From NCBI RefSeq assembly GCF_000758665.1, contig NZ_CP009285.1, forward strand, positions 1,798,001 to 1,862,000: a DNA stretch of 64,000 bases. Direction: 5' to 3'. The translations under genes were made by a program, and so were the position numbers. Shown here piece after piece: positions 54,710 through 63,682 of the stretch (the first letter of the stretch is position 1; each line of letters starts with the position of its first letter). The notes beneath the pieces are model-generated. The model worked only from the letters and a program-made list of their open reading frames with translations, searched no databases and was not told the DNA's origin. This DNA comes from Paenibacillus borealis (GTDB lineage: Bacteria; Bacillota; Bacilli; Paenibacillales; Paenibacillaceae).

Positions 54710-55675
54710 TTAAATTGTCGGGTTCAATGCCCCTTGATACTCATTCATTAGATTGTCGATAATCTGTTGTACGGACAAAATCTCTTTAATCTCATGAACT
54801 CTGGCCCCGGCAAAAACCAATCCGTTCTTAACATCTCCTCTAAGGGAAGTGAGCAGGGATTCCATTGTACAGAAGCGATGTGAACAAACCTTTAGACAAT
54901 CATAGCATTTGACTATCTTTAATTTGGCATCATTACTGATGCGGTCCGTAAATTCATTTCGAATCGCTCTTCCTTCTAGACCCACAGTAGACTTGATTAG
55001 GACAGTATCTCCTTGCTGAGCATCTACATACTTTTGCTTGAAGGCTAAGGGAGCATCACACTCATGGCTTGCCACAAAACGGGTACCCATTTGAACACCA
55101 GATGCGCCAATCCGAAGGGCTTTTGCGATATCATCCCCTGTCAAAATTCCACCCGCAGCAATAACCGGAATCGAAACGGCCTCTAAGACTTCAGGAAGGA
55201 TATCAAACATGGGTCTGTCTGTACCTAAATGGCCCCCGGCTTCGAACCCTTCCACAACGACTGCGGAGGCACCAAGTCTTTCGGAAATTCGGGCTAATTT
55301 GGCGGATGAAACAATAGTTACTACAGGAGTACCATATTCTTTACCCCAAGCATAAATATCTCTAGAAATTCCGGCTCCGGAAATAATAAAGTCAACCTTT
55401 TCTTCTAAAGCAACCTTCATTTTCTCGGCAAAGTCCTTCACTGCGAATAGTACATTCACACCGATATAGCCAATCCCTTTAGAGAGTTCTCTTGTTTTGC
55501 GAATATGCATTCTCAGCTCTTCAGCAGTGATCCCTGTACCAGAGATGGTGCCGATCCCACCCGCCTTGGCTACAGCAGCGGCGAGTCCACTTAAGGATAT
55601 GCCTACACCCATTCCACCTTGAATAACAGGAACTCTCGATTTAATATGTCCGAATTGGATTGTTGGAAGTTTCAA
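54710..55675 (-). CDS. nitronate monooxygenase / 2-nitropropane dioxygenase family
   Basis: 321 residues from a TTG start with GAGGTG six bases upstream. FMN-dependent TIM barrel: PVIQGGMGVGISLSGLAAAVAKAGGIGTIS at the N-terminus, SGAGISRD near 96, VVVEGFEAGGHLG near 138 (the conserved catalytic His in GGHxG), IPVIAAGGILTGDDIAKAL and GASGVQMGTRFVASHEC. These enzymes oxidise nitronates such as propionate 3-nitronate. The C-terminal KCYDCLKVCSHRFC cluster is Cys-rich. A related group is FabK enoyl-ACP reductase; the AGGHLG motif and lack of fatty-acid context favour nitronate monooxygenase. Single gene in the accessory block. Confidence 0.85.
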   Translation of the reverse strand: MKLPTIQFGHIKSRVPVIQGGMGVGISLSGLAAAVAKAGGIGTISGTGITAEELRMHIRKTRELSKGIGYIGVNVLFAVKDFAEKMKVALEEKVDFIISGAGISRDIYAWGKEYGTPVVTIVSSAKLARISERLGASAVVVEGFEAGGHLGTDRPMFDILPEVLEAVSIPVIAAGGILTGDDIAKALRIGASGVQMGTRFVASHECDAPLAFKQKYVDAQQGDTVLIKSTVGLEGRAIRNEFTDRISNDAKLKIVKCYDCLKVCSHRFCTMESLLTSLRGDVKNGLVFAGARVHEIKEILSVQQIIDNLMNEYQGALNPTI

Positions 55676-55860
55676 TTACACACCTCTTTCGCAAGTTGAA
55701 GGAATAAGATATATCGTAACACAGTTAAGTCTTTCCTGGATGTGACTGTAAACATGCTCAAACTATGTTAAATATCATGTCTTTCAACTGTTTTCTTTAA
55801 GGTGTTGATATCAAGTGAAAATTCAAGAAACGAAGTATCCGTTAACAATACAGCAGTAAA

Positions 55861-55892
55861 GCGACTTGTCTGTGGATGAGTTGCTTTTTATT
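55861..55892 (+). terminator. hairpin GCGACTTGTC / GATGAGTTGC with T-run
   Basis: Similar to the hairpin at 54552 (about four differences in 24 bases). It stands in a gene-free stretch (55676-56118), in plus orientation with no plus-strand gene before it, so it may be a relic of an earlier arrangement. Otherwise nothing recognised in this stretch. Confidence 0.5.
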
Positions 55893-56049
55893 TTTCTTGA
55901 CGGAGGTCCAAATGATTAGTTTTCAGCCAACTCGTGGGATTAGTTCGAGAGTTCTCTCTTTTTTCGAGGGAAAGGATGAGTGGGAATTGCATATACTGTA
56001 AAGTGTTAAACTTGGATAAACCAGATAGATGAAAGTTCTTGGAATTAGC

Positions 56050-56090
56050 AAAAGAAACCCGAAGTCTCATAAAAGACTTGGGTTTCTCGT
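56050..56090 (-). terminator. terminator of the old-yellow-enzyme gene
   Basis: Stem AGAAACCCGAAGTCT (56053-56067) / AGACTTGGGTTTCT (56074-56087), with a T-run on the minus strand. A second hairpin (AGTAGTC / GACTACT) lies at 56097-56118. Confidence 0.75.
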
Positions 56091-56118
56091 CAACCTGAGT
56101 AGTCTGTAGGACTACTTT

Positions 56119-57240
56119 TTATTTACTAATAGGAAACCAACCTGGCATGGCTTGAATTACATTTGAAAGTTTTTCCGGAATATTAAGCTGGTCGAGTTTC
56201 GAAACGTTCAACTCAGAATCCACCTCGGCTTCACGTCCATTTGCGACCTTCTCAACCCAATTAGGATCTATAATTAACGCATGCCCAATGGCGACTAGCG
56301 GCAATCCTAATTCCACAGCTTTAAGAGCATCATCTGGTGTTACTATGGATCCAGCAGCCATCACAGGTACCTTACCGTGTGCTCTCTCAAGAATTAATTC
56401 AAGCCGTGTTTTCCCATCTTGACTATCTACTGGCTTTGAAGACACATTATCTAGTGAAGCATGAATATAATCTAAATCCTGTTCAACTAGGAAATCAATT
56501 AATTCATACGTATCTTTCATACGTAATCCGTCCACTTTGTGAGATTCTTCAGGGGAAAGCCGGTATCCAATAATGAATGGTTTTGTAGCATGCTTTTCAA
56601 TGACGCTTTTGACTTCTTCAATAATCGCCAACGGAAAACGCAAGCGATTTTCAAGTGATCCTCCCCATTGGTCCATTCGTTGATTTGTTGCTGGCGACCA
56701 AAAATTCTGAATTAAAAATCCATGAGCTCCATGGATTTCGATGCCATCAAATCCGGCTTCGATCGCTCGTCTTGTTGTGTCTCCAAAAGCACGTACAATC
56801 GACAAGATCTCCTCATGAGATAGTTCTCTTGTTTCTGGAGTTGAACCTAAATTAGTAACTTCGGGTTGCAATGCACTCGCACTAACTGCATCCAATCCAG
56901 GCAGGACTTTATTTCCAGCATGGAAAATCTGTAGTATCGCAGGAGAGCCTCCACTTTTTGCTGCCTCAGCTAATCTTCGTAAACTTGGAGTGAATTCATC
57001 ATTGTACCCAGCGAATTCATTCGTAAAGCCCTGCCCATTAGGTGTAACATGAGTACACCCTGTAATGACGAGTCCTACTCCATTCACTCTTTGTTTGTAA
57101 TACTTTACTTCGTCATCCGAAATGGTAAGGTCGTCATTACTTGACCAGGTTGTCATGGGTGCCATAACCACTCTATTCTTCATTGTTATTCCGCTTCTGA
57201 AGGTGAAGGATTCAAATAACCGGCTATATTTCTGATTCAT
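56119..57240 (-). CDS. old yellow enzyme family NADH:flavin oxidoreductase
   Basis: 373 residues, single FMN-binding TIM barrel. Landmarks: KNRVVMAPMTTWSS (22-35), LQIFHAGNKV, the substrate-binding pair in IEIHGAHGFLIQNFWSP (H/H), NQRMDQWGGSLENRLRFPLAII, and MAAGSIVTPDDALKAVELGLPLVAIGHALI. No iron-sulfur domain, so not a dienoyl-CoA reductase of the long type. Reduces activated C=C bonds in electrophiles such as enones or nitroesters with NAD(P)H. Divergent from a MerR-type regulator, the usual arrangement for an electrophile-induced detoxification gene. RBS GAGGT nine bases upstream. Confidence 0.88.
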   Translation of the reverse strand: MNQKYSRLFESFTFRSGITMKNRVVMAPMTTWSSNDDLTISDDEVKYYKQRVNGVGLVITGCTHVTPNGQGFTNEFAGYNDEFTPSLRRLAEAAKSGGSPAILQIFHAGNKVLPGLDAVSASALQPEVTNLGSTPETRELSHEEILSIVRAFGDTTRRAIEAGFDGIEIHGAHGFLIQNFWSPATNQRMDQWGGSLENRLRFPLAIIEEVKSVIEKHATKPFIIGYRLSPEESHKVDGLRMKDTYELIDFLVEQDLDYIHASLDNVSSKPVDSQDGKTRLELILERAHGKVPVMAAGSIVTPDDALKAVELGLPLVAIGHALIIDPNWVEKVANGREAEVDSELNVSKLDQLNIPEKLSNVIQAMPGWFPISK

Positions 57241-57386
57241 TTCATTAACCTCGCTATCACAGTTTATTTTCTACTTCAGTATATTTGGTTCCTGTTACGG
57301 TAAGTAAAGGATTTTTTTATTTGATTGCATATTTGTGTGATTATATATAGGAATGTTGTTTTATTATTCTCTTTTATGATATATAT

Positions 57387-57409
57387 TTAGTTACAGTAAC
57401 TATAACTAA
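57387..57409. promoter_or_regulatory. inverted repeat TTAGTTA-N9-TAACTAA, candidate MerR operator
   Basis: Seven-base arms (57387-57393 and 57403-57409) spaced as for MerR-family dimers, in the divergent region between the old-yellow-enzyme gene and the MerR gene. It is close to the MerR gene start and so may mainly serve autoregulation. Confidence 0.5.
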
Positions 57410-57423
57410 AGGTGGATAAGTAG

Positions 57424-57846
57424 ATGACGTATTCAATGACATATGTGGTGGAGAATTATAATGTATCTGCAAAGACACTTCGATTTTATGAAGAGCAAGG
57501 GATATTACCAGATATTTCTCGTGACGAAAAAGGACGTAGAGTGTATAGCGAACAACAAATAGATTGGATTTCTTTTATTCGTTGCCTCAAAGAGACAGGA
57601 ATGCCTCTTATGAAAATAAAAGAATACAAGGAACTCTATGAATTAGGCAATTCTACCTTTTTACAAAGAGAAGAAATGTTAATTCAGCACAAATTGGATG
57701 TGCAGAAGAAGATTGATGAAAGCTTCAGACACTTAGAGGAAATAAATTATAAAATAGCTATGTACGACCTTCAGAAAGAAGAAGTCATAAAAAATCCCAA
57801 TCATATTTTTAGATGTCACGGTTTGGAGGTTAAGGTAGCGAATTAA
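57424..57846 (+). CDS. MerR-family transcriptional regulator
   Basis: 140 residues. N-terminal winged helix-turn-helix (YVVENYNVSAKTLRFYEEQGILPDISRDEKGRRVYSEQQIDWISFIRCLKETGMPL), a dimerising coiled coil (about 80-125) and a short C-terminus without a Cys-rich metal site. MerR regulators of this size respond to aldehydes and other electrophiles. Expected to control the divergent old-yellow-enzyme gene. Confidence 0.88.
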   Translation: MTYSMTYVVENYNVSAKTLRFYEEQGILPDISRDEKGRRVYSEQQIDWISFIRCLKETGMPLMKIKEYKELYELGNSTFLQREEMLIQHKLDVQKKIDESFRHLEEINYKIAMYDLQKEEVIKNPNHIFRCHGLEVKVAN

Positions 57847-57875
57847 TGTACTTAAGCTCTATCAAGGGTTCAATA

Positions 57876-57928
57876 AAACAGAGGTAGTCTAGGACTTTCA
57901 TTCGTCTAATGGCTGCCTCTGTTTTTAT
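57876..57928 (+). terminator. terminator of the MerR gene
   Basis: AAACAGAGG-TAG / CTG-CCTCTGTTT stem around a 27-base loop, followed by a T-rich run. Confidence 0.7.
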
Positions 57929-57934
57929 TTGGTG

Positions 57935-58042
57935 GTGAGTATCGTATTGTTTTCTTTATTTACTATAGGGATCATTATCCAAGTGAAGAGTTACAGGCGA
58001 CATAAACTTGTAAAAGATGAGAAGGTTGGAGGGAATTCTTAA
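57935..58042 (+). CDS. possible 35-residue membrane peptide
   Basis: GTG-started frame: one hydrophobic helix (IVLFSLFTIGIIIQV) followed by a basic tail (KSYRRHKLVKDEK). No clear ribosome site. It lies in a gene-free stretch (57847-58230) and may be a relic. The frame after it (ATG 58041, 10 codons) has GGAGGG upstream but stops at once. Confidence 0.25.
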   Translation: MSIVLFSLFTIGIIIQVKSYRRHKLVKDEKVGGNS

Positions 58043-58199
58043 TGCAGCGTCTGGCCTCTAAGGGATGCTTATAGAGGAATAGCACAGTGGAGGCTACAAA
58101 GGTTCTGCTTGCGAATTTATTTATTCCCGTCAGGCTATGCATAATACGACGGTCCGCAAAATTGAAAGTGGCTCGATAAATTCTGTTACGGCAAGAATT

Positions 58200-58228
58200 A
58201 GGGCCATCCTTTTCGGGATGGCCCTGTC
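58200..58228. terminator. bidirectional terminator of the SLH amidase gene
   Basis: AGGGCCATCC-TTTTC-GGGATGGCCCT stem followed by GTCTTTT; directly after the amidase stop on the minus strand. Confidence 0.8.
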
Positions 58229-58230
58229 TT

Positions 58231-61200
58231 TTAGTTCACAGTTTCCAGTAATCTGGAGACCATTGTTGCAAACTCTGCTCTGGTAATATCTTTTCCAGGC
58301 TTAAAGGTACTATCCTCGTAGCCAGTAATAATATTATTGGATGCGAGTGCATCAATGGAATCATAATACCATGCATTTCTATTAACATCTTTGAAGGATG
58401 TGTTTCCAGTACCTGTCAGCTTAAAGGCTCTAGTAATCAGTGCCGCTAATTCACTGCGGCTTATCTTGTCGTTCGGACGGAAGGTTCCATCGCTATATCC
58501 GTTCATCAGGCCTGCTCCGGCTGCTGCGCCGATATACGTATTAGCCCAATGCGTTGGAGATACATCTGTAAAGCTGCTAGCCTGTCCTTCAAGCCCCATG
58601 TACGTTGCAATGACCTTGATGGCTTCGGCACGGGTCAACCCTGAATCCGGACGGAAGGTTCCATCGGAATAACCCGTTAGTAATCCCTTGGCTATAAGCA
58701 CATCAATGCTTGCTTTTGCCCAGTGATTAATAGTATCTGCGAAACTGGCAACTTCCGGCGTAGGTGTTGGTGCTGCTGGTTCTGCAGGTGCTGGTGTTGC
58801 TGTAGGAGCCGGTGTTGGTGTGGGCGTTGCTGTTACCGGGGGAGTTACGGTACCTCCTCCAGGACTTGGATTGCTTGGTTCATTATCTGTTGGATCAGGA
58901 TTAGTAGGATTAGAGACGTATTGAAGTGCTGGAGCATAGGCTGTAAGCAGTCTGGCTTGACTCTGTTGCTCAAGAGCATAGCCCATACCTAGAACTTTGG
59001 CATCGTCCCATGCTCTGCCAACAAGCTGCATGGAGATAGAATATCCGCTGTCGTTCGTTCCTACAGGAACAACTACCGTAGGGAGGCCGACGTTAGACGT
59101 TAATACGCCCGTGTTTCGGTCAGAGCTTAATTGAGAGGCTGCTGAGTCATTGTTATATACGTCACTGATAAAACCTGCATAAACAATAGCATCCACGCCA
59201 TTTTCGTCCATCCAGCCTTTAATAACTTCCTTATAGTCAGTTCTATATTTGATGTAATCTTGTACAGCCTGTTCAGTCATGCGGGTAGGCTCTGTATATC
59301 CTCTCTGATTATAGATAAGCACCTTATCTGAAGCGAGTACACTTGCTCCATCAATGTAAGGGAAGTTCTTATGAAGCTCAATATAGCGCGCCCAGCCTTC
59401 GGTAGATCCATTAATGCCTGCTGGACGGGTAGGTGCTGACGGTACTTTTGACATTTCAACCATTGTCGCCCCCGCTGCCTGAAGCTCGGAGAACTTATTC
59501 ATTACGGCTTGTCCGGTATCATCATCGGCATAACTGGAGACAAAGGAAGCAGGGATATATCCGATTTTCTTTCCTTTCAATGCATTAGTATCCAGAGATT
59601 CCTTCCAGTCAGCCGGACGCTTATGATCTGCATCGGCAGTCACTGTGAAGATATCCTGCGGATCCGTCCCCGTTGTAGCATTCAACATGATGGCCAGGTC
59701 CGTTACTGTCTTAGCAATGGGACCTGCATAATCCTGTCCCCAAGTGAGCGGCAGTACACCTGTAGTACTTGCCATGCCGTCTGTACCACGGAAGCTTTTT
59801 AAGCTGGCGCCTGTAGTAGGTGCATAGAGAGAGACCCCTGTCTGTGAACCCATGGCTGCTGCTGCAAAATCAGCTGCAACAGATACTGCCGAGCCGCCGC
59901 TTGAGCCAAAGGATGTTTTCGATGGATACAGAGCATTCCAGGTTTGCTGCCAGCCGCTCTCGCTAAAGCTTCCGCTGTTGGCGAACTCGGAAGTATTTAC
60001 TTTACCAATAATTACAGCTCCAGCTTCCCGCAGCTTATTCACCTGGAATGCATCAGAATCTGGCTGCCAGCCTTCAAGCGCTTTGCTGCCGCCTGTAGTA
60101 GGCATATCCTTGGTATCATAGATATCTTTTATCGCAATGGGAATACCGAGCAAATCCCCTTTTGCACCTTGTGCGCGGGCATTGTCAGCAGCTTGTGCCT
60201 GGGTAAGCGCAGTTTCAGAGACATGCAGGAAGGCATGGAAGCCAAGCTGGCCTTCATCGTATACCTTGATTCTATCTAAATAAGCCTGAGTAATTTGTAC
60301 GGAAGTAGTTTTACCGCTAATCATATCCTGCTGCATTTGTGCAATGGATTTATTCGTAACATCATAGGGGGAAGAAGTGATGAATGCTTTAGCTGCTGGA
60401 GCATCCGGAATCACCAGGGTATCTCCAGTATCCAGTCCCTCTATAGCAGAGACATCCCAGTTACTGATTGAACGGATTTGTGCGTTGGTTAATCCGGTTA
60501 CATCCAGCTGGCTATTAAGCCCGTTTAGCATGGTCACCAGATTCTTCAGGCCTTCTTCACCCGCTTCTCCAACTTGTACATAATGTACCAGGGATTTCGA
60601 CTCTCCCGGCTCAATGTGTAATGTATTAATGAACCCGTAGAAATTCGCATCATTTCCGGACTTAGCTAATGGTGTGGTGAATGGATTCTGCTGCTGATTG
60701 CCCAGGCTGGTTAATCCATTCTCAAATGGATGCGGAGACCCGACTGCAACGCCCAGCGGCTTATTGTCTTTAGCACTGCTGTCTACAACAATCCATGAAT
60801 CATCCGTAGTCACCTCCAGATCATTGGAGTATGTTGCCTTGACTACTGAAGCATTTGCTGCTGTACCATACCCCAGAGAGCCGCCGAAAGAGACATCAAC
60901 CTTTACGTTCATATCATTTTTATTAGTAAAGGTATCAAAGAATCTCGTACGATTATTTATAGTATCGACATACACATCACGAGTAACAGTTACATTTCCC
61001 AGATTTACAGACTGAGTCGAAGTGAATCTATTCACACCATCGTATTTCAAGTCAAACCCGCGCATCATTTGACCATTCATCAGTGAAGCTGTAGGCGACG
61101 ACACTTTAACGAAGATATTACCGAAGCCTTGTACTTGTGTAGTACCAACGGTACGTAAACTTCCTGTGTCTAAGCTAGGCGCAAAGACATCATGAATCTC

Positions 61201-61404
61201 CCATACTGTGCCGCTTGCTGAAGTAACCCGGGTTAAAGCATCAGCGGTCTGAAACGGAATGACACTCGAAGCGATAACAGATAACGCAATGGACGTAGCT
61301 ATAACTTGCTTTTTACTCCAATTATTTTTTGCTGGTGAATATTCGGAGCGGGGGGAACCAGAATGATTTCTTTTAGTTTTACTTAGACGTTTTAGCTTAT
61401 TCAT
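58231..61404 (-). CDS. secreted amidase-signature protein with three SLH domains
   Basis: 1057 residues. Basic N-terminal stretch of about 30 residues, then a hydrophobic signal segment (VIATSIALSVIASSVIPF, 34-51). Residues 57-300 form a beta-rich domain of unknown family. The amidase-signature domain (about 340-850) has catalytic K426 (IPIAIKDIYD), the cis-Ser in FGSSGGSA (501-505) and nucleophile S525 in GSQTGVSLYAP, where the usual TGGS is TGVS. A Pro/Thr linker (about 865-905) leads to three SLH repeats (FADTINHWAK, FTDVSPTHWAN, FKDVNRNAWYY). So it is a wall-anchored amide hydrolase; peptide, wall or xenobiotic amides are possible substrates. RBS GAGGAG. Confidence 0.85.
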   Translation of the reverse strand: MNKLKRLSKTKRNHSGSPRSEYSPAKNNWSKKQVIATSIALSVIASSVIPFQTADALTRVTSASGTVWEIHDVFAPSLDTGSLRTVGTTQVQGFGNIFVKVSSPTASLMNGQMMRGFDLKYDGVNRFTSTQSVNLGNVTVTRDVYVDTINNRTRFFDTFTNKNDMNVKVDVSFGGSLGYGTAANASVVKATYSNDLEVTTDDSWIVVDSSAKDNKPLGVAVGSPHPFENGLTSLGNQQQNPFTTPLAKSGNDANFYGFINTLHIEPGESKSLVHYVQVGEAGEEGLKNLVTMLNGLNSQLDVTGLTNAQIRSISNWDVSAIEGLDTGDTLVIPDAPAAKAFITSSPYDVTNKSIAQMQQDMISGKTTSVQITQAYLDRIKVYDEGQLGFHAFLHVSETALTQAQAADNARAQGAKGDLLGIPIAIKDIYDTKDMPTTGGSKALEGWQPDSDAFQVNKLREAGAVIIGKVNTSEFANSGSFSESGWQQTWNALYPSKTSFGSSGGSAVSVAADFAAAAMGSQTGVSLYAPTTGASLKSFRGTDGMASTTGVLPLTWGQDYAGPIAKTVTDLAIMLNATTGTDPQDIFTVTADADHKRPADWKESLDTNALKGKKIGYIPASFVSSYADDDTGQAVMNKFSELQAAGATMVEMSKVPSAPTRPAGINGSTEGWARYIELHKNFPYIDGASVLASDKVLIYNQRGYTEPTRMTEQAVQDYIKYRTDYKEVIKGWMDENGVDAIVYAGFISDVYNNDSAASQLSSDRNTGVLTSNVGLPTVVVPVGTNDSGYSISMQLVGRAWDDAKVLGMGYALEQQSQARLLTAYAPALQYVSNPTNPDPTDNEPSNPSPGGGTVTPPVTATPTPTPAPTATPAPAEPAAPTPTPEVASFADTINHWAKASIDVLIAKGLLTGYSDGTFRPDSGLTRAEAIKVIATYMGLEGQASSFTDVSPTHWANTYIGAAAGAGLMNGYSDGTFRPNDKISRSELAALITRAFKLTGTGNTSFKDVNRNAWYYDSIDALASNNIITGYEDSTFKPGKDITRAEFATMVSRLLETVN

Positions 61405-61617
61405 TTCAGTAATCTCCTCTTCCTGTATGTATATTTATTAAATTATGTTAGGAAATATAACATCGTTATTTCTTTCAGTCAATAAATATTAAAAATTTAA
61501 TATATTTTTGAGGTTTTGATATAAAGTAAATACTATATTCATTAAAATTTGTAATATAAATGGTAACTATTAGATATATTAACTAACATATTATGATATG
61601 TTTAGTTCTATATAGCG
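61405..61617. other. AT-rich upstream region of the SLH amidase
   Basis: 213 bp, very AT-rich (runs such as AAAATTTAATATATTTTTGAGG), containing the amidase promoter on the minus strand and ending at the third sigK fragment. No clear operator. Confidence 0.4.
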
Positions 61618-61957
61618 ATGCACCTTCGCTCGCTGAAAAACACGGAAAGACGTGTCGCTCCATGATCCGATGGGGACAGACAAGGAAGGGAACGAGATTA
61701 CGCTGATCGATGTCCTCGGATCTGAAGCCGACGATGTGATTAAAGAGGTGGATCTTAAGATCGAGAAGAGTAAGATCTACTGCAACCTCGATATTCTCGA
61801 TGAAACGGAGAAGGAGGTCGTGGTCGGGCGGTTTGTTTTGGTTTGGATACAGAAGGTGAATAGCGGACGCAACGGGAGATTGCGGAGGTTCTGGGGATCT
61901 CGCGGAGTTATGTGCTGCGGATTGAGAAGAGGGTGCTAATGAAGCTTTATGCGGCAA
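61618..61957 (+). pseudogene. sigK: third, decayed fragment of the sigK 3' part
   Basis: Starts at CGATGCACCTTCGCTCGC, matching sigK from about base 48540 on. It has a 2-base deletion near 61643 (frameshift), an insertion near 61836, substitutions such as R to C (KIYCNLD) and loss of the TATCATGAGTTTTAT segment near the end. [38 protein letters not shown] is still readable. It is shorter at the 5' side and far more damaged than the copy at 54013, so it is older. It marks the right edge of the second accessory block. Confidence 0.85.
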
Positions 61958-61973
61958 ACCGATATTCATAATC

Positions 61974-62010
61974 AAAAAGGAAGACCGCACAAAGCGCAGT
62001 CCTCCTGTTC
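61974..62010 (-). terminator. terminator of the MFS gene
   Basis: On the minus strand AGGAGGACTGC / GTGCGGTCTTCCT (one bulge) followed by five T. Confidence 0.65.
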
Positions 62011-62048
62011 ATTTCGTTTGCAGCTTGTAATAAAGTCCTTCCTGATAT

Positions 62049-63521
62049 CTACTCCATTACAATCACAGGGGTTTTGTTTGCTTCACCAGGCGTAAGGCCT
62101 GCATCCTTAGGAGCGGGACGCTTTAAGGTGAGTGCCAGCAATAACCCGGCCACTGCAATAATGGCGAGTAGTTGGTAGGTGTTGTGAAATGCATGCGTCA
62201 TTGCATTAGGCACTGGTGCCTCACCATTGCTCGCATAATGATCGGTACGGCTGACAAGGAACGTTGTCAATCCTGCGATAGCTAAGGATGAAACTACTTG
62301 CTGGGCGGCACTTGTCAGTGAAGTGACTCTTCCGACCAGCTCCTTAGGCGCCGCTTGGATCAAGTGGGTATTCAATGCGATGAAAGACATGCCGGAACCG
62401 AGTCCGAGCAGTATGCGTGGAAGCAGGAATGCCCACGAGCTGTCGCTTGGATCGATCATGGAGAACATATAGGCGCCAGCCGTTATGAGAATCAAGCCGC
62501 CGACCACCAGGGGACGTGCGCCGACCCGGTCGAACAAACGTCCGCTGAACGGCATCATGATACCGGAAGCGATGGCCTGGGGCAATGACCAGAAGCCAGC
62601 TTCAAAAGCACTCATTCCCATAAGCCGCTGCATGAAATACGGAACAGCGAAAATCATGCCGAACAAAGCGAGCTGTAAAACCCATTGTACCAGAATCCCT
62701 AGGGTAAATTGCATAGAACGAAAAACCCTCAGCTCCAGCAATGGCTCCTTCTTGTTCCGGAGTTCAACGATGACAAACAGAATCAAAGCGACTGCACCTA
62801 CGGTAAGACCAGTGATCGTTTTCACCGTAGTCCACCCTTCTCCGCCTTCGCTTAACCCATATGAAAGGCCGCCGAATGCTAACGGAGCGAGCATAAATCC
62901 TAAGGAATCCAGCGGAGCAAAAGCCTTCTTCGGCAGATTCGGCAGTAATAGGATACTTAAGACAACCCCAACGATGCCGACCGGAATATTGATTAGAAAC
63001 AGCCACCGCCAGCTGACGTAGTCGACCAAATACCCGGATACGATTGGACCAAGTGCAGGTGCAAGCAGAACTGGCACTCCCATGATACCCATGATTCTGC
63101 CTACCGATTCGGCGGGACTGATCCGGTAGATCATCGCGAAGGCGATCGGAGTAACCATACCGCCACCCAGGCCTTGCAAGATGCGGAAGAATATCAACAT
63201 TTCGGCCGAGCCCGCGAATGAGCATAAGATTGAACTGCCGACGAACAAGATGATGGAAATAATGAAAATTTGCTTGGCACCGAACCGGTCGGACATCCAC
63301 CCAGCTAACGGAATAACGGAAGCCTGGGCTAGCGCATAACCAGTAATGGTCCATTGAATAAGGGTCAACGAACTTTGAAAGTCTTCAGAAATAACCGGAA
63401 TGGCGACGTTAACCGCCGTGCTGTCCAGAATAACCATGAACAACCCTACGATAATCGCGATCAACGGAGCAATGAGTGAACGGAGTGATGCGGACTCACT
63501 TACTGTGGAATCTGCGGGCAT
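62049..63521 (-). CDS. DHA2-family (EmrB/QacA) multidrug exporter
   Basis: 490 residues with about 14 membrane segments. MFS DHA2 motifs: LDSTAVNVAIPVI in helix 1 (motif D1, LDxTVVNVALP), GWMSDRFGAKQIF after helix 2 (motif A), and GPIVSGYLVDYVSWRWLFLINIPVG (motif C, antiporter). Proton-driven efflux of lipophilic or cationic compounds. Divergent from a TetR-family regulator, the common arrangement. RBS AGGAGAGAG. GC-rich relative to the preceding accessory block. Confidence 0.9.
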   Translation of the reverse strand: MPADSTVSESASLRSLIAPLIAIIVGLFMVILDSTAVNVAIPVISEDFQSSLTLIQWTITGYALAQASVIPLAGWMSDRFGAKQIFIISIILFVGSSILCSFAGSAEMLIFFRILQGLGGGMVTPIAFAMIYRISPAESVGRIMGIMGVPVLLAPALGPIVSGYLVDYVSWRWLFLINIPVGIVGVVLSILLLPNLPKKAFAPLDSLGFMLAPLAFGGLSYGLSEGGEGWTTVKTITGLTVGAVALILFVIVELRNKKEPLLELRVFRSMQFTLGILVQWVLQLALFGMIFAVPYFMQRLMGMSAFEAGFWSLPQAIASGIMMPFSGRLFDRVGARPLVVGGLILITAGAYMFSMIDPSDSSWAFLLPRILLGLGSGMSFIALNTHLIQAAPKELVGRVTSLTSAAQQVVSSLAIAGLTTFLVSRTDHYASNGEAPVPNAMTHAFHNTYQLLAIIAVAGLLLALTLKRPAPKDAGLTPGEANKTPVIVME

Positions 63522-63569
63522 ATAACTCTCTCCTAACTATTCGTAATTTGGCTACCATTAAAATAGCAT

Positions 63570-63599
63570 AGTTTATAAACGAAGTAAACGATTTATACT
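63570..63599. promoter_or_regulatory. imperfect dyad in the MFS-TetR intergenic region, candidate TetR operator
   Basis: AGTTTATAAACG (63570-63581) and CGATTTATACT (63589-63599) are nearly inverted; the core GTTTATAAAC is a perfect palindrome. Sits between the two divergent genes. Confidence 0.5.
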
Positions 63600-63682
63600 A
63601 AAAAAGTTCAAATAGTAAAGGGTGTTTAAAATATTGACGAATTGCTTTATAATGATATTGGCAACACAGGAGGTGTTGGAAC

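Noticed and set aside
61583-61990. minus-strand frame over the third sigK fragment
   Set aside because: It is the antisense of a recognisable decayed sigK.
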